From the NCBI GenBank assembly GCA_021797025.1, contig JAKAAK010000066.1, forward strand, positions 1 to 12,819: 12,819 nt of DNA. The letters are read 5' to 3'. The notes beneath the pieces are model-generated. The model had not been told where the DNA came from. It ran no database searches and saw only the letters and a list, made by a program, of their open reading frames with translations. The DNA is from Thermoplasmata archaeon (GTDB lineage Archaea; Thermoplasmatota; Thermoplasmata; Thermoplasmatales; Thermoplasmataceae). A program made the position numbers and the translations under genes. This document shows positions 7,555-12,819 of this stretch, piece by piece (position 1 is the first letter of the stretch; the number at the start of each line of letters is the position of its first letter).

Positions 7555-7920
7555 TCACAGTATAAGTAAAAATCCACCCACTATGTCGAGAACAGGGCCT
7601 ATAACAAATCCACCACCTAAGAATAATATTATAAATCCGAGAATTATTATTATGATACCGTTTACCAGTTTATCCTTTCTGTGCGTTCCCTTAGCCATGG
7701 AGTATATAATATAAGCCAGTATTATCCAGATTACAGGAAATATAGCCATAACTATAGAGCTTCCTATTACCACGAAGCCGGCTGGATTAAAAAACATGAG
7801 CTGCGCAGCCCCTGCAAGCCCTGATATGAATAAAAGAAGCAATACCAGAATTCCTGAAATCATGGTAATAACAGAGCCGAGTGTTGTTATGAGATACCTT
7901 ATTCTTGCGTTAGACGCCAT
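7555..7920 (-). CDS. Small four-helix membrane protein, hypothetical
   Basis: The 121-residue protein is almost entirely hydrophobic, with helices at about 10-34, 47-74, 86-101 and 103-121. A basic loop, KGTHRKDK, separates helices 2 and 3. The final segment (GGGFVIGPVLDIVGGFLLIL) has the glycine-rich pattern of several small conserved membrane families of the DUF4064 type, but I cannot assign one firmly. ATG 7920 is supported by a TATA-like element 24 nt upstream. The gene starts 78 bp beyond the end of the dienoyl-CoA reductase gene and has its own promoter, so a shared function with its neighbours is not implied. Confidence 0.75.
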   Translation of the reverse strand: MASNARIRYLITTLGSVITMISGILVLLLLFISGLAGAAQLMFFNPAGFVVIGSSIVMAIFPVIWIILAYIIYSMAKGTHRKDKLVNGIIIIILGFIILFLGGGFVIGPVLDIVGGFLLIL

Positions 7921-7940
7921 TTTGCTATATAAGAATAGTT

Positions 7941-7947
7941 CTATATG
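7941..7947 (-). promoter_or_regulatory. TATA-like box of the 121-residue protein gene
   Basis: The minus strand reads CATATAG, centred 24 nt from the ATG at 7920. Confidence 0.35.
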
Positions 7948-7998
7948 AATATTTGTTATATCCAGAATATAAATTAATTTATATAAAATGTAAATAAA

Positions 7999-8832
7999 TC
8001 ATCTCTGCCGCATCATCTGCCATACATCATCAGGGAGTTTTTCCATCATATTAAAAATGCTGGCTCCGTATAATGACTGCCCGCCATCTGCTGTAATAAC
8101 ATCCCCATTGATATAAGATGCCATATCAGATATCAAGAATGCAGCAATGCCTGCTATTTCATCCTTTGTCCCCAGCCTTCTTTCCGGATTTCCCTCTATA
8201 ATTTCATTTTCATACTCTTCTCTGGGCAAGAGTCTGGACCAGGCCCCCTCCGTTTTGAACGCACCTGGAGCAATTGCAACAGTCCTTATTCCCAGATGCC
8301 CCCATTCTGCGGCAAGGGATCTCGTCAGTGCAAGCACTCCCGCCTTGGCTATGGCAGAGGGCACCACATAACCGGATCCGGTCCACGCATAGGTTGCAAC
8401 TATACTGAGAATTGTACCTTTTACAGAATTTTTAATCCAGCGCTTTCCCATTTCCAGTGAGGCATATGAACTTCCCTGAAGCACTATTCCTATTACAGTA
8501 TCGAATGCCTTCGGGCTGAGGTTCTCGGTTTTACTGATAAAGTTTCCTGCAGCATTGTTTACAAGAACATTGATATTTCCCGTTTTTTTCTCTATATTAT
8601 CAATTGCAATTTTTAATTCATCCGGATTTCTAACATCACATTTTTCAGTTTCAATAACATATCCCATTTTATTGAAGTAATCTTTTGCGTCGGTTAAGTG
8701 TTCTTCATGCCTGCTTACTATGGATACTGTGGCACCAAGTTTCAGGAAGGTTTCTGCCATCTGCTTTCCCAGTCCGGTGCCGCCACCGGTTATGAGTATA
8801 TTTTTTCCACTCAGCAAATTATTTTTGAACAT
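7999..8832 (-). CDS. SDR oxidoreductase, 2,4-dienoyl-CoA reductase-like
   Basis: This 277-residue short-chain dehydrogenase closely resembles the NADPH-dependent 2,4-dienoyl-CoA reductases (mitochondrial DECR1, Bacillus FadH), which reduce the conjugated double bonds arising in beta-oxidation of polyunsaturated acyl-CoA. The Rossmann motif TGGGTGLG is at 15-22, and Ser40-Arg41 after the second strand suits NADPH. Instead of the classical YxxxK it has Tyr148, Ser159 and Lys163 (TYAWTGSGYVVPSAIAKAGV, 147-166), plus Asn97 in NNAAGNF. These four match recalled DECR1 residues Asn148, Tyr199, Ser210 and Lys214 with one constant offset of 51. The classical SDR asparagine in the VLNG position is Gln119. 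The C-terminal stretch GAWSRLLPREEYENE and ASYINGDVITADGG also fits that group. Start ATG 8832 has a TATA-like box 26 nt upstream. An acyl-CoA dehydrogenase gene lies 440 bp away on the same strand, supporting a fatty-acid role. Confidence 0.88.
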   Translation of the reverse strand: MFKNNLLSGKNILITGGGTGLGKQMAETFLKLGATVSIVSRHEEHLTDAKDYFNKMGYVIETEKCDVRNPDELKIAIDNIEKKTGNINVLVNNAAGNFISKTENLSPKAFDTVIGIVLQGSSYASLEMGKRWIKNSVKGTILSIVATYAWTGSGYVVPSAIAKAGVLALTRSLAAEWGHLGIRTVAIAPGAFKTEGAWSRLLPREEYENEIIEGNPERRLGTKDEIAGIAAFLISDMASYINGDVITADGGQSLYGASIFNMMEKLPDDVWQMMRQR

Positions 8833-8851
8833 AGTTTTCCATACATATTTG

Positions 8852-8861
8852 CTGTATAAAA
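8852..8861 (-). promoter_or_regulatory. TATA-like box of the dienoyl-CoA reductase gene
   Basis: The minus strand reads TTTTATACAG, centred about 26 nt from the ATG at 8832, consistent with leaderless transcription separate from the DUF167 gene. Confidence 0.45.
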
Positions 8862-8952
8862 TTTTATTGATAGATACCTATTGGATGGCATATTTTATTC
8901 ATAGTTTTTATCATAAATAGCAATTACATTATCCGGGCATTATTGCAGAAGG

Positions 8953-9171
8953 CTAATCATTTATTTTTATTACCTTTTTTCTGGACTTTGAACCCCTCAC
9001 GATTTCTATACTGTGATAATCAACATTGAAGTATTTTGCAAGCTGATTTATTATATCTCTGTTTGCCCTGTTGTTTTCAAAAGGTTCCATAGTATAAACA
9101 TTGATCCACTCCCTGTCGGTAGATATAGGAAATTTTCCTCGATGGACGTGTACAGCGATATAATCAGACAT
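8953..9171 (-). CDS. DUF167 / YggU family protein
   Basis: The 72-residue protein belongs to the UPF0235 (DUF167, YggU) family, small cytoplasmic alpha/beta proteins of unknown function. The family hallmark is clear: PFENNRANRDIINQLAKYF (about residues 30-48), where the usual form is P-x2-G-x-AN-x2-LI-x-x-LA-x-x-F, followed by IEIVRGSKSRKKVIKI (55-70) matching the V-x-I-x-x-G-x-x-S-R-x-K pattern. Asparagine stands where the usual glycine precedes x-AN. Length is shorter than the bacterial members (about 95) but covers the core. The ATG at 9171 follows an AT-rich promoter-like stretch at 9193-9202. It lies between the acyl-CoA dehydrogenase and dienoyl-CoA reductase genes on the same strand, with roughly 100-bp gaps on both sides. 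Confidence 0.8.
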   Translation of the reverse strand: MSDYIAVHVHRGKFPISTDREWINVYTMEPFENNRANRDIINQLAKYFNVDYHSIEIVRGSKSRKKVIKIND

Positions 9172-9235
9172 TAAACCCCGTCAGCTTTATTATTTATTTT
9201 AATATAACATTCGCGGTAGAATTCTATAGTGGAAT

Positions 9236-9259
9236 TATTCTCCCGGATATTCTCCCGGA
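9236..9259. repeat. Perfect 12-bp tandem duplication
   Basis: TATTCTCCCGGA occurs twice back to back, at 9236-9247 and 9248-9259, in the short gap between the acyl-CoA dehydrogenase stop and the DUF167 gene. The GC-rich cores stand out in an otherwise AT-rich gap. Confidence 0.8.
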
Positions 9260-9274
9260 ATCGGATGAATAGAG

Positions 9275-10432
9275 TTATTTCAGAATGGCACGCGATATTA
9301 TCATTTTCATTATATTCAATGCCCCCTCTGCACCTACAAGGTATGAAAATATGCCCCTGGCACTTCTCTCTATGCCGGAATCCTTTGTATATCCATATGC
9401 CCCGAACCACATCATAACTTTTTTGACAGTATCCATAGCGATCTGCGGCGAAGTTAGCTTTGACATTGAACTGTATATATAAAAATCAGGATCGTTCATA
9501 TCGGCAAGGTAAGCTGACTTGTAATTCAGAAGGCACGCCATTTCAATTTCTGTTCTAATATCTGCAGCTTCGAAAGCGATTGCTTCAAAATCACGGAGCT
9601 TCTTTCCGAATGCACTTCTTTCTTTTATGTATTTTATGCCCTCATCAAGCATCTTCACAGATAAACCATTGCATGAAGCCGCCACCATGATTCTTGCATG
9701 GTTGAATCCGTCCATGGAGTAATAAAAGCCTTCATTGATCTTGCCTATAATGTTCTCTTCAGGGACTTCAACGTTACTGTATCTGATTCCCGATGTGGAT
9801 ATTCCCATTCTTCCCATGTTTTCCAGTTTGGTAATTTCCACCCCTTCTGTATCAGCCGGGACATATACCATGGTTATGCCCTTATGCCCCCTGCTTTTGT
9901 CCGTTTTAATAAGTGTCAGATGCCCTCCGCCATTCTTTCTGGCTTCCAACGCACCGCTTATATACATCTTCTCGCCGTTTATAATTACTTTCCCATCTTT
10001 TATTTCTCCGGTTGTGGTTATGTTTGCCACATCGCTCCCTCCGGATGGCTCAGTGGATGCAATTCCTATGAATTTATTTCCGTTTGCTATATCTGGCAGC
10101 AGTTTATCCTTCAGTTCCTCCGCACCATATTTCTGGAGTACATACGCCCAGGATGTATTCAAAAGATAATAAACAGAGGTTGCCATGCTTGTATCAACCT
10201 TAGCAATTTCCTCCGCTATGATAACAGAATCTAAAAAAGATAGACCTGGGCCCCCGTATTTCCGGTTAATAAATGGGGATATAATTCCATTTTCTCCTGC
10301 TTTCTTAAAAAAAGTCTCCGGGATTTCTCCATTATCATCTATAGACCGGACAAAAGGCTTCAAATTTTTTTCCAAAAACGCCGTAGTATTTTCCCTCAAT
10401 AGTTCCTGTTCATCACTGAATGAAAAGTCCAT
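9275..10432 (-). CDS. Acyl-CoA dehydrogenase
   Basis: This FAD-dependent enzyme introduces the trans-2 double bond into acyl-CoA, the first step of beta-oxidation or branched-chain amino-acid breakdown. It is 385 residues long, typical of the family. The order is standard: N-terminal helical domain to about 120; substrate/FAD region FIGIASTEPSGGSDVANI at 121-138; middle beta domain with the MGISTSGIRYSNVEVPEENI signature at 209-228; C-terminal helical domain with RSAFGKKLRDFEA at 272-284 and GAYGYTKDSGIER at 344-356. The likely catalytic base is Glu369 in VGAEGALNIMKMI, aligned to the C-terminal glutamate of medium-chain enzymes. Chain-length preference cannot be read. The gene is transcribed divergently from the second MFS gene, with a TATA-like box 28 nt ahead of the ATG at 10432. 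An electron-transfer flavoprotein would be its partner; none is in the window. Confidence 0.94.
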   Translation of the reverse strand: MDFSFSDEQELLRENTTAFLEKNLKPFVRSIDDNGEIPETFFKKAGENGIISPFINRKYGGPGLSFLDSVIIAEEIAKVDTSMATSVYYLLNTSWAYVLQKYGAEELKDKLLPDIANGNKFIGIASTEPSGGSDVANITTTGEIKDGKVIINGEKMYISGALEARKNGGGHLTLIKTDKSRGHKGITMVYVPADTEGVEITKLENMGRMGISTSGIRYSNVEVPEENIIGKINEGFYYSMDGFNHARIMVAASCNGLSVKMLDEGIKYIKERSAFGKKLRDFEAIAFEAADIRTEIEMACLLNYKSAYLADMNDPDFYIYSSMSKLTSPQIAMDTVKKVMMWFGAYGYTKDSGIERSARGIFSYLVGAEGALNIMKMIISRAILK

Positions 10433-10455
10433 GATATTTCATTATCTTGAACTTA

Positions 10456-10464
10456 TTAAATATA
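10456..10464 (-). promoter_or_regulatory. TATA-like box of the acyl-CoA dehydrogenase gene
   Basis: The minus strand reads TATATTTAA, centred 28 nt from the ATG at 10432. Confidence 0.45.
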
Positions 10465-10474
10465 TCTAAAAGGC

Positions 10475-10489
10475 GTAAATTATATTTAC
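10475..10489. promoter_or_regulatory. Palindrome in the divergent promoter, candidate operator
   Basis: GTAAAT-TAT-ATTTAC is a perfect inverted repeat with 6-bp arms and a 3-bp centre. It lies in the 82-bp region between the acyl-CoA dehydrogenase and MFS genes and overlaps the TATA-like box (10480-10488) of the MFS gene. A dimeric regulator bound there could control one or both genes. Confidence 0.4.
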
Positions 10490-10514
10490 ATCACATAAAC
10501 TTTTATGTACATGA

Positions 10515-11723
10515 ATGTCATTCACTATCATGGATAATTTGAAAAAACTCTTACCATACTGGTTCTTTGTTTTTACAATAGGTTTCGGGTGGTTTATTTT
10601 AGCACCTGTCATACCGGAACTAATCGCACATCTGTCTGCAACTCTCTCGGAAATAGTGCTGATACTATCTGTGTATGGATACACAATGGCTATCATTGGC
10701 CTTATAGCCGGAGTTCTCTCTGCCAAATTTACAGTGAAGTCTTCCATATATCTTGCCATGCTATTCTCCATAACCGGGTTATTCATACGTATATTTGCCA
10801 CAGACTACACTGAATTCCTAATTTTATCGATTATTGCAGCCAGCGCCTATCCATTTTCCCTTGCCCCTGTAGGGAGCATTGCCGAATCCATGGACAGAAA
10901 AAAATCTGCTACAATCACGGGATTAAGCATAGGTTCCCTGTTTCTCGGTATGTCTTCAGGTGCACTTCTGGGTCCTTATATATATCTTGCCTTTTCACTT
11001 CCAGGAATCATGGCATTTCCTGCTATACTGACAATAATAGCATCCCTATGGCTTTTCGTATACCTGCCACAGTATCCGGAGAAATACCGTGGGAAATCCC
11101 TGAAAGGATCATTTAAGCCCGGGATGATAAAAAACTGGTACATAGGACTTTCAATGGCTTCAATATCAATACTCTTCGGAGATATAGCGGCCACCGCACT
11201 GGGATTCCATTTTACCGGGACATTCCTGTTGAAATTATCAGGTGTCATGGGAGGTGTTGAGTTCCTGGGCTCAGCAATGGGTGCACTAATATTGCCGTTC
11301 ATTTTAGAACGCTACCACATGATTAGATCAGGTACGGTTATGACCGGGCTGGTGTCATTCATATTTGCCGGCATTCTATTATATTCCCTAGTTTATACAA
11401 ATATAGCAAGCATGATAACCGCATCGTTTTTTATATTCGGATTTTTTGGCAACGCTTTCTGGGTACTGGCCCTTAATTCTATAATAAACTATGTAGACGA
11501 CCCTGCCAGAGCTGGTTTTGCAACCTCCATGTACAGTGTTGCAACCAATGTTGGGGTGGCAATTATCCCGGTGGTGCTAAGTGGTTACTTTATCAGCATA
11601 ACCAGTTCCATCTATGGAATAATACCTGCAGTTGCCATAGTCCTCGCAGCTTTCATTATATCACCAACCCTTTTGGCCGGTAGATCAACAAATGTAAAAG
11701 ATGTATCAGCGGAAGCTGAATAA
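10515..11723 (+). CDS. MFS transporter, divergent type
   Basis: The 402-residue protein has about 12 hydrophobic helices and the overall form of a major facilitator. It differs from the first MFS protein: the loop 2-3 motif is degenerate (GVLSAKFTVK at 66-75, without the conserved Asp), the equivalent second-half loop (PFILERYHMIRSG, 261-273) is also poor, and helix 1 has no acidic residue. A glycine-rich helix 5 segment (LFLGMSSGALLGP, 142-154) resembles the MFS motif C of antiporters and of the CynX/NimT-like group. Substrate is unknown. ATG 10515 is used; ATG 10530 is an alternative. A TATA-like box centred near 10484 gives a start of transcription around 10510. The divergent acyl-CoA dehydrogenase gene and the shared palindrome hint at joint regulation, which is inference. 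Confidence 0.88.
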   Translation: MSFTIMDNLKKLLPYWFFVFTIGFGWFILAPVIPELIAHLSATLSEIVLILSVYGYTMAIIGLIAGVLSAKFTVKSSIYLAMLFSITGLFIRIFATDYTEFLILSIIAASAYPFSLAPVGSIAESMDRKKSATITGLSIGSLFLGMSSGALLGPYIYLAFSLPGIMAFPAILTIIASLWLFVYLPQYPEKYRGKSLKGSFKPGMIKNWYIGLSMASISILFGDIAATALGFHFTGTFLLKLSGVMGGVEFLGSAMGALILPFILERYHMIRSGTVMTGLVSFIFAGILLYSLVYTNIASMITASFFIFGFFGNAFWVLALNSIINYVDDPARAGFATSMYSVATNVGVAIIPVVLSGYFISITSSIYGIIPAVAIVLAAFIISPTLLAGRSTNVKDVSAEAE

Positions 11724-11739
11724 TATGCATTAAAGAACA

Positions 11740-11749
11740 TTAAAATAAC
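11740..11749 (+). promoter_or_regulatory. TATA-like box of the phosphoribosyltransferase gene
   Basis: TTAAAATAAC is centred about 30 nt before the ATG at 11775, giving a transcript with a leader of about five bases or none. Confidence 0.35.
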
Positions 11750-11757
11750 AATATCCA

Positions 11758-11773
11758 CTTATCCATAGATAAG
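11758..11773. promoter_or_regulatory. Palindrome at the transcription start, candidate operator
   Basis: CTTATC-CATA-GATAAG is a perfect inverted repeat with 6-bp arms and ends one base before the ATG of the phosphoribosyltransferase gene. Given the TATA-like box at 11740-11749 it would straddle the transcription start, a position typical of archaeal repressor sites. Confidence 0.4.
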
Positions 11774-11774
11774 A

Positions 11775-12422
11775 ATGGAATTCAAAGCTACATATGTTTC
11801 ATGGAAGGACATAGAGGAATGGACAAGGGGAATAATGAAGATGATAATTGCAGATAACTACAATCCAGACATTATAGTTGGTATTGCTAGAGGTGGACTG
11901 GTACCGGCAAGAATGGTGGCTGATTATCTTTTCAAGAAGGACCTGCTTTCAATTAAAACTGAACACTGGGGAGTTACCGCAACCATGGATGGAAAAGCTG
12001 TCCTCAAGGAAAAATTGAACTATGACGTAACCGGCAAGAAAGTGCTGATTGTAGATGATATAACCGATACAGGCGAGAGCATGAGGCTTTCCAACAACTA
12101 TATAAAATCCCTGAATCCTGCTGAATTAAAAACCACATCCATGCTTTATGTGAATGGTTCCAGTTACACTCCTGATTATTATGGAAAAGGGCTTTCCAAA
12201 GAGGAGTGGGCATGGTTTGTCTTTCCATGGAACGTTTATGAGGATACATATAATCTTTCAAAGAAGTTCATGGATGCCCCTATTGATGTTAACAGTTTAA
12301 CCGGGAAGTTACGGGAAAATTATAACCTAAACGTGGATAATGTTAATATAATGGAAATACTGGAAGATATAACCAGTCTTAAAATGTTGAAGAAACACGG
12401 AGAAAAATTTTCTCTTGCATAA
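11775..12422 (+). CDS. Purine-type phosphoribosyltransferase
   Basis: This is a type I phosphoribosyltransferase of 215 residues, of the archaeal hypoxanthine/xanthine-guanine salvage type (COG2236-like). It transfers phosphoribose from PRPP to a purine base. Loop I is GIARGGLVPARMVAD at 36-50 and the PRPP-binding motif VLIVDDITDTGES is at 90-102 with Asp94, Asp95, Asp98 and Thr99. Aromatic residues in WFVFPW at 147-152 sit where the xanthine/guanine enzymes hold the base. After about residue 160 there is a mostly helical extension of some 55 residues (to KMLKKHGEKFSLA) beyond the minimal fold. I cannot decide between hypoxanthine, xanthine and guanine. It follows the MFS gene by 51 bp but appears to have its own promoter and operator-like palindrome. 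Confidence 0.88.
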   Translation: MEFKATYVSWKDIEEWTRGIMKMIIADNYNPDIIVGIARGGLVPARMVADYLFKKDLLSIKTEHWGVTATMDGKAVLKEKLNYDVTGKKVLIVDDITDTGESMRLSNNYIKSLNPAELKTTSMLYVNGSSYTPDYYGKGLSKEEWAWFVFPWNVYEDTYNLSKKFMDAPIDVNSLTGKLRENYNLNVDNVNIMEILEDITSLKMLKKHGEKFSLA

Positions 12423-12529
12423 TTATATATTCTGTTTACCATAAAGTTATAAAATAATTTAATACTAACTTAACAGTTTCCAATATTAAAACATTTCCTT
12501 TAAATTCTTCATCTATGTTATCCCGAATT

Positions 12530-12570
12530 GAGTTCCTATTTAAAGATCACTTAAATATAGATAGAAACTC
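12530..12570. repeat. Imperfect 41-bp palindrome over the transposase promoter
   Basis: The 13-base arms 12530-12542 (GAGTTCCTATTTA) and 12558-12570 (TAGATAGAAACTC) are inverted repeats matching at 11 of 13 positions. Nested inside is a perfect 7-bp inverted repeat, TATTTAA/TTAAATA (12537-12543 and 12551-12557). The TATA-like box of the transposase gene lies within it. It may be an autoregulatory site or part of the element end. Confidence 0.5.
12550..12559 (+). promoter_or_regulatory. TATA-like box of the transposase gene, decides its start
   Basis: CTTAAATATA is centred 26 nt before the GTG at 12581 and downstream of the alternative in-frame ATG at 12515, so a leaderless GTG start is favoured. 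Confidence 0.45.
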
Positions 12571-12580
12571 TAAACCCAGG

Positions 12581-12819
12581 GTGAAGTTAAACAATAAGAA
12601 ATTAAAATACATAATAAATCAGAAAAAGAAAGGAGTATCATCTGCTGAATTAGCAGCAATATACAGGGTAAGTACAAGATATATCAATAAGATCTATTAC
12701 AATTACATCAACTGCAATAAAACAGAATTATACAAAGCAGGAAGGAAAGAGAAAGTCATAGATCAAGGGATAGAGGAACTCATAATAGGAATAAGGAATG
12801 ATTATCCATTGTCAGGACC
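12581..12819 (+). CDS. IS481-like transposase, N-terminal part, cut by window end
   Basis: The last 79 codons in the window form the N-terminus of a transposase and run off the end without a stop. The protein begins VKLNNKKLKYIINQKKKGVS and continues with a helix-turn-helix (about residues 18-42: SSAELAAIYRVSTRYINKIYYNY), then a basic linker with KAGRKEK and the start of the region that precedes the DDE catalytic domain. This layout fits the IS481-type transposases common in archaea, as I recall them. GTG 12581 is chosen from the TATA-like box 26 nt ahead; the frame is open upstream to an ATG at 12515, which is a less likely start. The catalytic domain and element ends are not visible, so intactness cannot be judged. 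Confidence 0.75.
   Translation, partial: MKLNNKKLKYIINQKKKGVSSAELAAIYRVSTRYINKIYYNYINCNKTELYKAGRKEKVIDQGIEELIIGIRNDYPLSG

Noticed and set aside
8833..8952. Possible RNA or terminator hairpin (GCAAT...ATTGC) after the DUF167 gene
   Set aside because: The arms are only five bases long with a long loop and no T-run on the minus strand follows.
9171..9410. 79-codon minus-strand frame whose stop overlaps the DUF167 start
   Set aside because: The TAATG overlap looks like coupling, but more than half the frame lies inside the acyl-CoA dehydrogenase gene in another frame and the translation has no domain-like character.
9698..10234. 178-codon and 144-codon plus-strand frames in this region
   Set aside because: Both are antisense to the acyl-CoA dehydrogenase gene, which has all family motifs. 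They show no motif, promoter or plausible composition.
1..12819. CRISPR array, toxin-antitoxin pair or defence system
   Set aside because: No spaced repeat series, nuclease, methylase or paired small toxin genes were found; the only mobile-element sign is the transposase start at the right edge.

Overview
The window looks like a metabolic stretch of an AT-rich archaeal chromosome, most likely from the Thermoplasmatales (Ferroplasma, Cuniculiplasma or a relative). The placement is inferred from three things: archaeal-type promoters with TATA-like boxes 24-30 nt ahead of start codons and almost no Shine-Dalgarno sequences; heavy use of ATA and AGG/AGA codons; and an IS481-like transposase start of a kind known from archaeal insertion sequences. 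No rRNA, tRNA or CRISPR array was seen.

Layout. Bases 30-5577 are all on the minus strand: a zinc-ribbon protein of unknown function (30-944), a two-cysteine proline/hydroxyproline racemase (1055-2047), a C-terminally anchored membrane protein of unknown function (2089-2691), an M20 amidohydrolase (2767-3909), and a tightly coupled pair made of a YeeE/YedE sulfur-transport-type membrane protein (4360-5577) and a 91-residue two-helix membrane protein (4083-4358). A tiny membrane protein (5820-6011) reads on the plus strand and converges on an MFS transporter (6032-7309, minus). Further minus-strand genes are a small four-helix membrane protein (7555-7920), a 2,4-dienoyl-CoA-reductase-like SDR (7999-8832), a DUF167/YggU protein (8953-9171) and an acyl-CoA dehydrogenase (9275-10432). 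From 10515 everything is on the plus strand: a second MFS transporter, a purine-type phosphoribosyltransferase (11775-12422), and a transposase truncated by the window end (12581-12819).

How the genes may work together (inference). The racemase and amidohydrolase suit scavenging of amino acids and acylated amino acids or peptides, as expected of a heterotrophic acidophile. The acyl-CoA dehydrogenase and dienoyl-CoA reductase are successive tools for beta-oxidation of saturated and unsaturated acyl chains. The YeeE pair is a candidate importer of thiosulfate or another reduced sulfur species. The phosphoribosyltransferase is purine salvage. Most genes appear to have their own promoter, so the cluster is probably a series of short transcription units; only the YeeE pair is clearly co-translated.

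I found no convincing complete new multi-gene system. The items most worth a second look are the YeeE protein with a missing half-site cysteine and its coupled partner, and several short palindromes sitting on promoters (10475-10489, 11758-11773, 12530-12570).
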